From: Chitinophagaceae bacterium BSSC1
Lineage (GTDB): Bacteria > Bacteroidota > Bacteroidia > Chitinophagales > Chitinophagaceae
Direction of reading: 5' to 3'
NCBI GenBank assembly: GCA_002256435.1
Contig: NKJC01000001.1
Span: forward strand, 620,001 to 684,000
DNA length: 64,000 nt
Part shown: positions 34,302-43,956 of the stretch, one piece after another
How the letters are laid out: each line of letters opens with the position of its first letter
Numbering within the stretch: position 1 is the first letter of the stretch
Made by a program: the position numbers and the translations under genes
Notes under the pieces: generated by a model
Database searches by the model: none
The model's input: the letters and a program-made list of their open reading frames with translations, nothing else
Told to the model about the DNA's origin: nothing

Positions 34302-35441
34302 ATGCGGCCCTTAACCTTTGTTTTGACCTTTTTTTTATTGCTATCAGCGTGTAGTAAAACTGGGGGAACTGATCCTATTGTAGACCCTGTTCCCCCTTTG
34401 CCACCTGTGCCAAGTCCTAATGTCAATTTCATAAGGGGATTGGACCTTTCTTTTAGCCCAGAAATTTTAGCTGCTGGAACAAAATTTTATCAAGCAAGCC
34501 AACAGGCCGATTTATTACAAATCTGCAAAGACAAGGGTATTAATACTATTAGGCTCAGACTATGGCATAGCCCGGCAGACGCTCATTCAAGTTTAAGGGA
34601 AGTAGTTGAATTTTCCCAAACCCTTGCTTCAAAAGGATTTGGCATTTGGCTAGACATTCACTATTCAGATACTTGGGCCGATCCCGCTAACCAGAACAAA
34701 CCAGCAGCTTGGAAAAATGCAACAGGCACAATATTGAAAGATTCCATATACCTATATACCACTAGGGTTATGTCTATTTTTAAATCTGCTGGTATTAGTT
34801 TAAAAATAGTACAAGTTGGTAATGAAACCAATGCAGGATTTTTATGGAATGATGGTAAGGTTGGTGGAACTTATGATAATAATTGGAGCAATTATGCATT
34901 GCTTTTGAAAGAAGGACTACGTGCTGTAAAAGAGTCTGATCCCAATATTAAAACCATGGTACATTTTGCAGGTATAGATGGGGCAGAATGGTTTTATAAT
35001 AATTTGGCTTTGCAAACTGTTTCATATGACTATATAGGACTTTCTTTTTACCCTATCTGGCATGGAAAAAGTTTGGATGCCTTGGGTACTGGAATGAACA
35101 ATTTAATCAGCAAGTTTCAAAAACCAATAGTGATTGCTGAAACATCTTATCCCTTTACGCTTGGCTGGAATGACTATACCAATAATGTGTTGGGTTTATC
35201 CAATCAATTGATTCCAGAATTCACAGCATCACCTGAAGGACAGCAGGCATATACTAAGGCGCTGATGGATGTTTTAAGGAAATTACCTCAACAACAGGGA
35301 ATGGGTCTTTGTTGGTGGGCACCAGAATGGGTGGCGTTTAAAGGTCCTACAGCAACCAATGGTTCTAGTATGGAAAACCTTACCCTGTTTGACTTTAGCA
35401 ATAATGGACTTCCCGCATTGACAAGTCTAGGTAGCTACTAA
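34302..35441 (+). CDS. GH53 arabinogalactan endo-beta-1,4-galactanase, lipoprotein
   Basis: About 379 residues from the ATG at 34302, where a signal with lipobox L-S-A-C begins at once. GTG 34233 and ATG 34281 are upstream but precede the -7 box. A Pro-rich spacer (about 25-40) leads into a TIM barrel with acid/base Glu175 (Q-V-G-N-E-T-N) and nucleophile Glu280 (I-A-E-T-S-Y-P), the GH53 hallmark. It would cut beta-1,4-galactan side chains of pectin at the cell surface. No SusC/SusD pair is adjacent, so it is a solitary enzyme rather than part of a utilisation locus. Confidence 0.92.
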   Translation: MRPLTFVLTFFLLLSACSKTGGTDPIVDPVPPLPPVPSPNVNFIRGLDLSFSPEILAAGTKFYQASQQADLLQICKDKGINTIRLRLWHSPADAHSSLREVVEFSQTLASKGFGIWLDIHYSDTWADPANQNKPAAWKNATGTILKDSIYLYTTRVMSIFKSAGISLKIVQVGNETNAGFLWNDGKVGGTYDNNWSNYALLLKEGLRAVKESDPNIKTMVHFAGIDGAEWFYNNLALQTVSYDYIGLSFYPIWHGKSLDALGTGMNNLISKFQKPIVIAETSYPFTLGWNDYTNNVLGLSNQLIPEFTASPEGQQAYTKALMDVLRKLPQQQGMGLCWWAPEWVAFKGPTATNGSSMENLTLFDFSNNGLPALTSLGSY

Positions 35442-35469
35442 AAAAGCCATCCTTTTCAGAATGGCTTTT
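35442..35469. terminator. Intrinsic terminator after the GH53 gene
   Basis: AAAAGCCAT and ATGGCTTTT pair as a 9-bp stem around a 10-base loop with T-rich flanks on both strands. Confidence 0.8.
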
Positions 35470-35486
35470 CAAATTTTATGGTTGTA

Positions 35487-36089
35487 TTATTTCTTAATTT
35501 TTACAGGAAACTTGTGAAACATATTGGGAATCACCACTTGAACGGTTGACTTAATATCCATTAAACTTGACTCTTCTTTTCTAGCCTGAGCCGTGCTTCT
35601 CCATACCACTTCATTGGTTTTGTGGTCAATCATATCAATGACCATTGTGCCATCTCTAAATGATTCCAGTTGAGCACTTCCATTGTATACTTCAGGTCTA
35701 TTATCAGAACTAAAATAATAGATCTTGGGTTGGTTTGGCATATTAGCTGTCTCAATATAGGGGCTATAGGTAATCTGCTGGTCACGGCTTACCTGATAGT
35801 CTTTTTTCATAACCAAATTGTACCTGAAAAGTACGTCTGGATTGGCTGTATCATAGACCATCCCTTTTTCACTTAACACCCTAAACCCCTCTTCTGTAAG
35901 TGCCGCCACTAATTTTCTGCGATCAACAACTTTGGAATAAGAAGTGTCTTTGGTAGGCAAAAACGCATAGGTTTTATACTTGCTAAAGTCTACGCCTTTG
36001 AGGCTTTCTGAACTATACATTTTTGGGCCGCTGGCACAGGCGGCAAACAATAAGGCCATTAGGCCTGCCATGGCAAAATTCTTAATCAT
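35487..36089 (-). CDS. DUF4136-type lipoprotein
   Basis: A 200-residue lipoprotein with lipobox F-A-A-C. It then follows the DUF4136 pattern: D-F-S-K-Y-K-T-Y-A-F after the signal, a P-D-V-L-F-R-Y segment, and W-R-S-T-A-Q-A near residue 165. The family is of unknown function and envelope-associated. It is downstream of an OmpR-type regulator by 43 bases on the same strand. Confidence 0.8.
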   Translation of the reverse strand: MIKNFAMAGLMALLFAACASGPKMYSSESLKGVDFSKYKTYAFLPTKDTSYSKVVDRRKLVAALTEEGFRVLSEKGMVYDTANPDVLFRYNLVMKKDYQVSRDQQITYSPYIETANMPNQPKIYYFSSDNRPEVYNGSAQLESFRDGTMVIDMIDHKTNEVVWRSTAQARKEESSLMDIKSTVQVVIPNMFHKFPVKIKK

Positions 36090-36132
36090 GCTGCAAAATA
36101 CAATTCAGCGGCCAATTTTGGCGCTTTTTGGC

Positions 36133-36819
36133 TTATCCAATTACAAATCGGTAGCCAACTCCCTTAATGGTAATGATTTCTAACTTGGGGTCCTCTTTTA
36201 AGTAAGAGCGAATCTTGGTTATATAAACGTCCAGATTTCTGCTATTAAAAAAACTATCATTCCCCCAAATATGGTTCAATACATCTCTTCTATCAATAAT
36301 GGCATTGCTGTTTTTATAGAGGTATTTCAATAGCTCGCTTTCGCGATAGGATAGTTTTTTTTCAATACCACCTTTTTTCAATACTTGTTTGTTCAGTTGA
36401 AATTGGTATTCTCCTAAATGAATCTGTTCTCCAGAAATGTTTAGGGTTTCATCTTTCCTAACCCTTAGTGCATTTTCAATTCTCACAATCAATTCTTCCA
36501 TGCTAAAAGGCTTGCGGATATAATCATTCCCACCAATTTTAAACCCATGTACTAAGTCTTCTGTTTGGGTTTTTGCAGTTAAGAAAAGGATGGGAATATC
36601 ATCATTGATTTTGCGAATATCTTCGGCAATTTCAAAGCCACTTCTATGCGGAAGCATTACGTCTAAGACGCAAATATCAGGAAGTTCGTCTTCAAAGGTT
36701 CTGAGTACATCTGCACCATCTGTTTCCATGACTACTTCAAATCCACGGCTCTCTAAAGTTTCCTTGACAATCTTGCCCAAAAAAACCTCGTCCTCTACAT
36801 ACAATACTTTGATGCTCAT
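36133..36819 (-). CDS. OmpR-family response regulator
   Basis: A 228-residue receiver plus winged-helix regulator. The receiver has E9-D10, phosphoacceptor Asp53 (V-L-D-V-M-L-P), T-A-K and R-K-P. The C-terminal winged helix has the R-E-S-E-L-L-K-Y-L motif and G-V-G-Y-R-F at the end. It shares four bases (ATGA type) with the kinase gene, so the two form a cotranslated pair. It is RprY-like in organisation, though not necessarily orthologous. Confidence 0.93.
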   Translation of the reverse strand: MSIKVLYVEDEVFLGKIVKETLESRGFEVVMETDGADVLRTFEDELPDICVLDVMLPHRSGFEIAEDIRKINDDIPILFLTAKTQTEDLVHGFKIGGNDYIRKPFSMEELIVRIENALRVRKDETLNISGEQIHLGEYQFQLNKQVLKKGGIEKKLSYRESELLKYLYKNSNAIIDRRDVLNHIWGNDSFFNSRNLDVYITKIRSYLKEDPKLEIITIKGVGYRFVIG

Positions 36820-38534
36820 GCGTTGGGTAATTTAATAATGAATGCAGAACCCTTACCAGGTTGGCTTTCTACAGAAATGCTTCCTCCGTGTTGCTGCACA
36901 ACGTGTGCGGCATAACTTAGTCCAAGACCATATCCCTTAATATTATGGTGATCTCCTGAAGGCACTCGGAAGAATTTTTCAAATACTTTATTGGCGTATT
37001 CCGGTGAGATGCCAATTCCATTGTCTTCTACCCTCAATTTAAATTCTTGCGGTGTTGCTGCCAACTCAACTTTAATCTCTGGCTTGTAACCTCCATACTT
37101 CAGTGCATTATCTAACAAGTTATAAATTACACTGGTGACATGTAATCTATCAGCGTGAATGACAAAGGGTTCTCCCGCTGTTTTAAAACTAATATTGGCT
37201 TTGTTCTTTTGGAATTGCAAACGCATACTATGCATGACTTCTTCTACCAATTCTTTTAGGTTAAAATGGGATTTCTGCAATTCAATGTCTTTGTTTTCAA
37301 ACATAGACAGTTTCAATACTTTGTCTACTAAGAGGCTAAGCCTTTGCAATTCAGAAGCAGAAATGTCTAGGTATTCTTTGGTACGTTCTGGGCTTTGTAG
37401 TGCATCAAAATTTCTAAGTGCTTCAATGGCCACATTCACTGTTGCAATGGGGGTCTTGAGCTCATGGGTGATATTGCTGATAAAGTCATTTTTCATGAGG
37501 GTCAACCTTCTTTGAGCCAATAGGTTTCTATACAGGAATAAAAAACTGATAGAGGTAAATGCAACCAGCAACAAGGAAAGTAAAATCTGTGGAGCAATTT
37601 TACGCATGAGAAAACTTGTAGGTGCTTCAAAACTAGCTTGATATGCATTCTTGCTCAAAAAACCTACGGGTACTTTTGACGTGCTAAAGTGCATGCCTGC
37701 AATAGAATCCGGTCTAAATAAACTATCTCTTTTAATACTAAATGCGGCATTGATACCCGCATTTGACAAAGCAATTTTATAGGCAGAATCAATTTGAGGA
37801 ATTGAAATGGTATCATTTAATGTTCTGGATTTTACTAGAAAATCCTGGGTCATTTTTCTAACCTTATGAGAAGCTGGTCTAGGGGGGGCTATGGGCTGTT
37901 CTGATCTAATGAATTCAGATACCGTATCCAGTTCATCAGTAGCATGGAAACTAATTTTGGGTGTATGGTCTTTGGCTTCTGACATACCCATCTTTATTCC
38001 TTCTTGGATCAATTGGGTAATATTAATATTGCCAGACTTGACGCCTGACTTAACTATGGAATCCATTCTGCTACGAAAGATGACTACTGGTCTTTTCTCT
38101 ATTAATGAGTCTTCATCTGTGTTTGTGATTGGACCATTAAAGTGAAACTTGATACTACCCGTACCTTTCTTCTCATTTGGAGACTCTATACTCAAGCCAT
38201 TTTCGTTCATGGAAATCTCCATTTCCTTAGACTGCTTATTCTTGGTATTGATCCTGATTTCTGGCAATTTCTTGGCAACCAGGTCAGCTACATCGCCTAA
38301 GAAATTATTTTCCTCTGGAATAATTTGATAAAATAAGGAGTCCTTTTTCAAACGTTGAGCTTGAACTTTGTACATGGTTTCCCTGAATACAATGTCAGTT
38401 GTTTTTTTAAACCCCGCTGCTTCTTCCATATAGAGTTTTTGTAACCAATATGCCTGAAACGCCACAATTAGTAAAATTGCAGCTACCATGAGCATTCTGG
38501 AAACCCCTAGTTTAGATATGGAAAAATGGAACAT
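36816..38534 (-). CDS. Sensor histidine kinase with large periplasmic domain
   Basis: A 572-residue kinase with transmembrane helices at about 11-31 and 316-336 flanking a periplasmic domain of about 280 residues. No HAMP domain is obvious. The phosphoacceptor is His357 (N-I-T-H-E-L-K-T-P). N box (Y-N-L-L-D-N-A-L-K-Y), G1 (D-N-G-I-G-I) and G2 (G-Y-G-L-G-L-S) boxes are intact. It is divergent from the GLPGLI/outer-membrane-barrel pair and has its own -7 box, so it may govern that pair; this is inference. Confidence 0.92.
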   Translation of the reverse strand: MFHFSISKLGVSRMLMVAAILLIVAFQAYWLQKLYMEEAAGFKKTTDIVFRETMYKVQAQRLKKDSLFYQIIPEENNFLGDVADLVAKKLPEIRINTKNKQSKEMEISMNENGLSIESPNEKKGTGSIKFHFNGPITNTDEDSLIEKRPVVIFRSRMDSIVKSGVKSGNINITQLIQEGIKMGMSEAKDHTPKISFHATDELDTVSEFIRSEQPIAPPRPASHKVRKMTQDFLVKSRTLNDTISIPQIDSAYKIALSNAGINAAFSIKRDSLFRPDSIAGMHFSTSKVPVGFLSKNAYQASFEAPTSFLMRKIAPQILLSLLLVAFTSISFLFLYRNLLAQRRLTLMKNDFISNITHELKTPIATVNVAIEALRNFDALQSPERTKEYLDISASELQRLSLLVDKVLKLSMFENKDIELQKSHFNLKELVEEVMHSMRLQFQKNKANISFKTAGEPFVIHADRLHVTSVIYNLLDNALKYGGYKPEIKVELAATPQEFKLRVEDNGIGISPEYANKVFEKFFRVPSGDHHNIKGYGLGLSYAAHVVQQHGGSISVESQPGKGSAFIIKLPNA

Positions 38535-38550
38535 ATGGTTGTTTACAACT

Positions 38551-38558
38551 CAAAGATA
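38551..38558 (-). promoter_or_regulatory. -7 box (TATCTTTG) for the kinase-regulator operon
   Basis: Exact TAnnTTTG on the minus strand, 16 bases before the kinase ATG. Confidence 0.5.
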
Positions 38559-38634
38559 ATTGGCTATTCAACCCAATAAAGCTTTCATTAACCTAAATTA
38601 ACCAATAATCAAGCTATGTTAACGGCTCAATGTA

Positions 38635-38642
38635 TAGATTTG
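38635..38642 (+). promoter_or_regulatory. -7 box (TAGATTTG) for the GLPGLI gene
   Basis: Exact TAnnTTTG ending 18 bases before ATG 38661. It makes the upstream ATG at 38616 unlikely as a start. Confidence 0.5.
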
Positions 38643-38660
38643 ATGCTTAAACCAATTTAC

Positions 38661-39473
38661 ATGCGAAAAGTTTTACTATCCTTTACCTGCTTAACAGGTT
38701 TTCTGATGGCCAATGCCCAGCAAAAAGAAGGAACCATTGTGTTTGAACGCAAAATCAATATGTACAAAACCATTACTGACGAACAAATGCGGGCAATGAT
38801 GCCTGAATTCCGTACCAGCAAACATATGTTGTTGTTCAGTGATAGCATTTCTGTTTATAAAGCTGTCCCTGAAGACGAAGCCCCCGATCCATTTGCAGGT
38901 GGCGGTGGTGGTAGAATGATGATGCGTTTTGGCAATGATGGCGGAGATTTGTACAAAAATTTTGAACAATCCAAATCTATCCTTAGTTCAGAATTAGGCG
39001 GAAAAAATTTCTTGATTGTAGACAGTATTCGCCCTCAGCCATGGAAACTCAGCATGGAAACAAAACAGATTCTGGGTCATACCTGTCACAAAGCCACCAG
39101 AAAAATGCCTGCGCCTCAAATGACCATGCGTTCAGTAACCATGGGTGGAGGAGGTGCTGTTACAAGAGACACTACCGTACAAAAACCAGTTGCAGCAAAA
39201 GAGATGGAAATTGTTGCATGGTTTGCAGACAATATTGTTAGCCCAGTTGGCCCAGAGAGTTATGGTCAATTACCCGGTGTGATTTTGGAATTAGACATTG
39301 ACAATGGTAAAACGGTGTATACCGCAAAAGAAATTAAGACCACTGTAGATGTTAAAGAATTAAAAGAGCCCAAAAAAGGCAAAGTGGTAACACAAGAAGA
39401 ATACCGCAAATTGATGATGCAAATGATGCAAAACCAAGGTGGTCCATCTATGTTCCGCAGGAGTGATAATTAA
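38661..39473 (+). CDS. GLPGLI family exported protein
   Basis: About 270 residues from ATG 38661, with a signal peptide ending in A-N-A-Q. The family motif appears as G-Q-L-P-G-V-I at residues 202-208. The preceding mature region is glycine- and methionine-rich (about 78-95 and 145-165). GLPGLI proteins are periplasmic or surface proteins of unknown function that often accompany an outer-membrane barrel, as here with the convergent gene at 39599-42409. Rich Met/Gly stretches are unusual compared with neighbours. Confidence 0.88.
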   Translation: MRKVLLSFTCLTGFLMANAQQKEGTIVFERKINMYKTITDEQMRAMMPEFRTSKHMLLFSDSISVYKAVPEDEAPDPFAGGGGGRMMMRFGNDGGDLYKNFEQSKSILSSELGGKNFLIVDSIRPQPWKLSMETKQILGHTCHKATRKMPAPQMTMRSVTMGGGGAVTRDTTVQKPVAAKEMEIVAWFADNIVSPVGPESYGQLPGVILELDIDNGKTVYTAKEIKTTVDVKELKEPKKGKVVTQEEYRKLMMQMMQNQGGPSMFRRSDN

Positions 39474-39488
39474 TTTTTACATTCTATA

Positions 39489-39523
39489 AAAAAAGCCGTC
39501 CTATTGATTTGGACGGCTTTTTT
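39489..39523. terminator. Bidirectional intrinsic terminator after the GLPGLI gene
   Basis: AAAAAAGCCGTCC (39489-39501) pairs with GGACGGCTTTTTT (39511-39523) as a 13-bp stem with a 9-base loop. Confidence 0.92.
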
Positions 39524-39598
39524 GTTGCCCTATGTTAGCATAATTTCTGAAGTACCTATTTATTATTAAGAGCCAATTATAGACAGTTTAGGCTTGTA

Positions 39599-42409
39599 TT
39601 AATTACCCATAGTCCTAACTACCACACGAGCCCCACTAGTTGCAGAAGCTGCTTTGTTTAATCGATAACTGGCTGTGAGCATAAAGTAGCGTTGCAGTAC
39701 ATTATAACGTGAGTCTTCTATATAATTCTGTGAGGCATTTCTTGAAAGGCCTACATTTTTATTCAATAAATCAAAGACGGAAAACTTGATTTCTGCACGA
39801 TTATTTTTCAGGAAACTTTTTGCCATGGACATATTCCAAAGGGGTAAGTTTAAATTATAACCATCGGCCCTGCCAGTATTAATGGTATAATTAAAATTAC
39901 TATTCAACAATAAGCCCCAGGGCAAGTTATTATTGGTTTCTAGACCATAAATCTGTTGTAGATAACGGCTATTTAACTGTGGTTGTAAAGCGTATTCAAT
40001 ATTGCTAAAATTTAACCTAACAGAAAGGCGCAAATCAAATTTGTTATCATTAGCATATGACCAACTTAGATTAGGGCCCACACTTGAATTGACAATGGTA
40101 TTTTTTGCTAGGTTAATAAAAGAAACATTGTTCATATAACTAGCCCCCATACCAATATCTAATCTAGATTTGAGTTTTTTAATGGGGAGTCCCATGTCGG
40201 CATTGGCAAATAAATTATATACGCCATCCGTATTTACAGGGCTGCTGATTCTTGCGCCATTTGTTTGTACAATGTCTGAATTTGCAATGGCATTATTAGA
40301 TTTTGAAGCAGAAACAAAGGCAAAGAAATTAGATTGGGTAAAGGTATTGGCGTTAAAATAATTCAGACTCAAATTCTGCACATAGGTTCTTTTCAAATTG
40401 GGGTTACCCGTATAAGTATTTAAAGGATCACTCACATCTATGATTGGCTGCAACTGAGTAGTAGATGGGTTCTGCGTAGATGTATTGTAATTCAAACTTA
40501 GGTTGCGCGTACTATTCAATTTATATTGCAAATTCAGACTAGGCAGCCAATCTGTGAACTTTTGCTGAATGCTATTCCCATTGGAATTATTGGTACTCAC
40601 CAAACTAGTAGTTTGCAGAGAAGTACCAAGGGTATAATTGATTTTCTTTTGGTTGCTTCTCCAAGAAATACCACCTCCACCATATTCAAAATTATTATTG
40701 AAGTCATTGCTTTGCAATTTATTCAAGAGGTCATATTTTCCAGTAGCAACATTAAAATCATAGGCTTTTCTAATACTCTTACCTTTAGAACTATTATAAA
40801 ATACACTGAACTCTATTAGTGATTTTTTACCAATAGGCTCTGTGTAAATTAAGTTTCCGCCAAAGCTACTACTATGTGCATCTCTACTATTTCGCTGGTT
40901 AGTTATACTATCTTTTAAGGAAACCCCAGAAACATAAAAACTATTTTTATTCAACAATGCTCCAGTTTGGGTGCTGTTGTTGTCATTCCAATTGAGATTG
41001 GAAGAAATGGTTCTTCCTTTCTTTTTAAGTCTTTGCCTATACTGAGCATTGGTCACCCAATTGGTGGCTTCAGACCTAGAACTATTCTCACTGCTACCGT
41101 CATTGATTCTTACCCCTTTTGCATCTGTACTCACATATTGACTACGGCTATTATTGTCATTTTGTTGAAGCGTAATTTGGGGTACAATTTTAAAAGAAAT
41201 AAAGCTATCTACTTTTTGATCAATACTAAAATTGGCTCTTTGTTGTTGCACCCTTTTTTGACCACTACTATTGGATACATAATCAAAACTATTGCCTGGA
41301 AGCAGGTTCTGTCTATTGTTACTCCTATCTGTACTAAGGTCAACGTCAGAAGCAATAAATGACCCATTTACATCTGTTTTCTTTTTCCAGGTATCGTTGA
41401 AATTGACCCCCCCAGCAAAGGTTTTGGCCACCCCTTGTTGGTTCTGCCCCAATCCAGAAATGGGCAATCCATTATCATCACCACCACCTATTTTAATATT
41501 GATTCCACCTCCAGAACGCATACCCCTAGAGAGTTCTCCAGAAAAATTGAGCACATCATTAATGCTAAATCCCTGGCGATTGGTATTATTGGCCATACCC
41601 AACAAAGAGATCTGCTGGTCTCCATTGAATTTATTGATATTGGTCTGTGCGTCAAAACGCTGATCGGTTCCCAGTCCAGCAGCAACTTTGCCAAACAGAG
41701 ATTTATTCCTGTCTTTTTTGAGTTTGAGGTTGATGGCTTTTTCTGATTGTCCATCATCCACACCCGTAAAAGCTGCCCTATCAGATTTCTTGTCAAAAAC
41801 CTGTACTTTATCAACTGCATCTGCATCTAAATTCTTGGTAGCCAATTTGGGATCTCCTGTAAAAAATTCTTTTCCATTAACCAATACACGGTTAATTTTC
41901 TGACCATTCACCCTTACCGTTCCATCTGCATCCACAACCACCCCTGGCAGTTTTTTAAGCAAGTCTTCCACAACTGCATTGGGCTGAGTCTTAAAATTCT
42001 CCGTATTAAATTCTAAAGTGTCATTGTTCATCACCACTGGGGCGCGTTTGGCATTGACAGTAACAGCAGAAGCGCTATTGACATCTGTCATGGCCATGAT
42101 ACCTAGATTGGCTGTCTCTCCCTCTTTTAAGTTAATAGGCATCCATACAGGTACAAATCCTACATAAGAAGCGGATACCAAATAATTGCCTTTGGCGATA
42201 TTTTTTAGTTGAAATGCCCCTGTTGAATCAGCTCTTAAAAAACTGATCAAAGAAGAATCTTTTGCCTGAACCAATGAAATGGTTGAGTAGGAAAGCCCGC
42301 GCTTAGAAGCGGTATCCATGACCATTCCCTTAATGGTGCCAGTTGGTTTTTGCGCATTGGTTACTACAAAACATAAGGCTGCCAGTAACACTAATAAACA
42401 TCTATTCAT
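39599..42409 (-). CDS. Outer-membrane beta-barrel protein with N-terminal carboxypeptidase-regulatory domain (PF14905 type)
   Basis: A 936-residue outer-membrane protein. A signal peptide (ending T-N-A-Q) is followed by a carboxypeptidase-regulatory beta-sandwich (about 25-115), a plug-like domain (L-K-K-L-P-G-V-V near 150, V-L-V-N-G-K-E-F-F), and a long barrel rich in N, S and Y. This is TonB-dependent-transporter-like architecture but of the outer_membrane_beta-barrel_3 group. Substrate unknown. It is paired with a GLPGLI gene, convergent across a shared terminator, a recurrent association in Bacteroidota. Confidence 0.88.
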   Translation of the reverse strand: MNRCLLVLLAALCFVVTNAQKPTGTIKGMVMDTASKRGLSYSTISLVQAKDSSLISFLRADSTGAFQLKNIAKGNYLVSASYVGFVPVWMPINLKEGETANLGIMAMTDVNSASAVTVNAKRAPVVMNNDTLEFNTENFKTQPNAVVEDLLKKLPGVVVDADGTVRVNGQKINRVLVNGKEFFTGDPKLATKNLDADAVDKVQVFDKKSDRAAFTGVDDGQSEKAINLKLKKDRNKSLFGKVAAGLGTDQRFDAQTNINKFNGDQQISLLGMANNTNRQGFSINDVLNFSGELSRGMRSGGGINIKIGGGDDNGLPISGLGQNQQGVAKTFAGGVNFNDTWKKKTDVNGSFIASDVDLSTDRSNNRQNLLPGNSFDYVSNSSGQKRVQQQRANFSIDQKVDSFISFKIVPQITLQQNDNNSRSQYVSTDAKGVRINDGSSENSSRSEATNWVTNAQYRQRLKKKGRTISSNLNWNDNNSTQTGALLNKNSFYVSGVSLKDSITNQRNSRDAHSSSFGGNLIYTEPIGKKSLIEFSVFYNSSKGKSIRKAYDFNVATGKYDLLNKLQSNDFNNNFEYGGGGISWRSNQKKINYTLGTSLQTTSLVSTNNSNGNSIQQKFTDWLPSLNLQYKLNSTRNLSLNYNTSTQNPSTTQLQPIIDVSDPLNTYTGNPNLKRTYVQNLSLNYFNANTFTQSNFFAFVSASKSNNAIANSDIVQTNGARISSPVNTDGVYNLFANADMGLPIKKLKSRLDIGMGASYMNNVSFINLAKNTIVNSSVGPNLSWSYANDNKFDLRLSVRLNFSNIEYALQPQLNSRYLQQIYGLETNNNLPWGLLLNSNFNYTINTGRADGYNLNLPLWNMSMAKSFLKNNRAEIKFSVFDLLNKNVGLSRNASQNYIEDSRYNVLQRYFMLTASYRLNKAASATSGARVVVRTMGN

Positions 42410-42485
42410 CCAGTTAGTTTGGCTAAAACTACTGCAACCTATCTAAAACAAGTGTTAATGAATATGGGCCAATGGTTAATCAAGG

Positions 42486-43490
42486 TTAATGATTGGGTTT
42501 ATTAGCCAATATAGTTTCAATAGCGTCTAATTCCTCAACACTAAAAGACTTGTTTTGAAGTGCGTGCAAATTATCATCCAATTGCGCTACTGAACTGGCA
42601 CCAATTAATACAGAAGTTACACGTGGATCCTTCAATAACCAAGCAATGGCCATCTGTGCTAGAGACTGATTCCTGCGCTCTGCAATATTTTGCAATGCAT
42701 GTAATTGGGTCAATAATTCTGGCGTAATTGCAGCGCTTTGAAGTGCTCCATGTTCTTTACCTGCCCTTGAATCAGCTGGAATACCCTTTAGATATTTATT
42801 GGTCAATAATCCCTGAGCCAAAGGAGAAAATGCAATACTACCTACTCCCTTTTCTTGCAAAACATTTAATAAACCTTCTTCCACCCATCGCACTAGCATG
42901 CTATATTTGGGCTGATGTATCAGACAAGGCGTTCCAGAAGCTTTGAGTATTTCTATAGCTTTGGCAGCAAGTTCTGCGGGATAATTTGAAATACCCACAT
43001 ACAAGGCTTTACCTTGTTGCACTGCTGAAGTTAGTGCACCCATGGTTTCTTCCAAAGGTGTTTCAGGATCAGGTCTATGAGAATAGAAAATGTCTACATA
43101 GTCCAAATCCATTCTTTTCAGGCTTTGGTCCAAACTAGAAAGCAAATATTTTCTAGATCCCCAATCACCGTAAGGCCCGTCCCACATTGTAAAACCAGCC
43201 TTGGTAGATATGATCATTTCATCGCGATAGCCGGCAAAATCTTTTTTCAAAATAATACCAAAATTCTCCTCAGCTGATCCTGGAGGTGGTCCATAATTAT
43301 TGGCAAGGTCTAAATGGGTAATACCCGTATCAAAAGCCCTCCACAAAATTTTTCTAAAATTTTCAAACTGATCAACTCCCCCAAAATTATGCCAGAGGCC
43401 AAGTGAAATTTCGGGTAAGCGAATACCGGATACTCCGCAACGGCGGTATTCCATGTTTTGATATCTGTTGGTTGCTGGTTGGTATGGCAT
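42486..43490 (-). CDS. yghZ: Aldo/keto reductase (L-glyceraldehyde 3-phosphate reductase type)
   Basis: A 334-residue TIM-barrel oxidoreductase with catalytic Asp61, Tyr66, Lys97 and His138, and an N-N-Y-G-P-P-P-G-S-A-E-E segment typical of the YghZ/Kv-beta branch. It would reduce small aldehydes such as L-glyceraldehyde 3-phosphate or methylglyoxal with NADPH. The glyoxalase-fold gene ends 2 bases upstream, so an aldehyde-detoxification pair is plausible. Gene symbol is by similarity only. Confidence 0.88.
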   Translation of the reverse strand: MPYQPATNRYQNMEYRRCGVSGIRLPEISLGLWHNFGGVDQFENFRKILWRAFDTGITHLDLANNYGPPPGSAEENFGIILKKDFAGYRDEMIISTKAGFTMWDGPYGDWGSRKYLLSSLDQSLKRMDLDYVDIFYSHRPDPETPLEETMGALTSAVQQGKALYVGISNYPAELAAKAIEILKASGTPCLIHQPKYSMLVRWVEEGLLNVLQEKGVGSIAFSPLAQGLLTNKYLKGIPADSRAGKEHGALQSAAITPELLTQLHALQNIAERRNQSLAQMAIAWLLKDPRVTSVLIGASSVAQLDDNLHALQNKSFSVEELDAIETILANKPNH

Positions 43491-43492
43491 GA

Positions 43493-43888
43493 CTATTTTT
43501 TTATAGGTTGAATTAGGTCCCAGAGATTTCCATAAAGGTCTTCAAATACGGCTACAATACCATATTCCTCTTCAGCAGGTGGTCTCACAAAACGAATACC
43601 ATCGGCCGTCATACGGTTGTGGTCTCTCCAAAAATCATCGGTATACAAAAACAGAAAAACCCGTCCACCGGTTTGGTTACCGATGCGGGTTTGCTGTTCA
43701 GGGGTTGCCGCTTTTGCCAATAATAAGCTGGCATTGGATTGTCCCGGGGGGGCTACCATTACCCATCTTTTGGTACTGGAAAGTATGGTATCTTCTATTA
43801 AACGAAAATGCAATTTTTGGGTATAGAAAGCAATGGCTTCATCATAATCGGCTACTACCAAGGCCAAATGTGCAATCTGTTGTTCCAT
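43493..43888 (-). CDS. VOC (glyoxalase/bleomycin-resistance fold) protein
   Basis: A 131-residue protein with two beta-alpha-beta-beta-beta modules: A-H-L-A-L-V-V-A-D-Y-D-E-A-I-A-F-Y at the start and F-E-D-L-Y-G-N-L-W-D-L near the C-terminus. VOC proteins include glyoxalase I and metabolite-modifying enzymes; the metal ligands (His6 and a late Glu) look present. Precedes and is likely cotranslated with the aldo/keto reductase. Confidence 0.85.
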   Translation of the reverse strand: MEQQIAHLALVVADYDEAIAFYTQKLHFRLIEDTILSSTKRWVMVAPPGQSNASLLLAKAATPEQQTRIGNQTGGRVFLFLYTDDFWRDHNRMTADGIRFVRPPAEEEYGIVAVFEDLYGNLWDLIQPIKK

Positions 43889-43956
43889 TTTTTAATCCAC
43901 TTTTATTAAAGCTAGAATTAAAAATAAGGAATTGAGAGGAACTAACCACGGTTCTA

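Noticed and set aside
41292..41746. Long plus-strand frames inside the outer-membrane barrel gene
   Set aside because: They are antisense to a gene with clear signal, plug and barrel features and are shadows of its Asn/Ser-rich codons.
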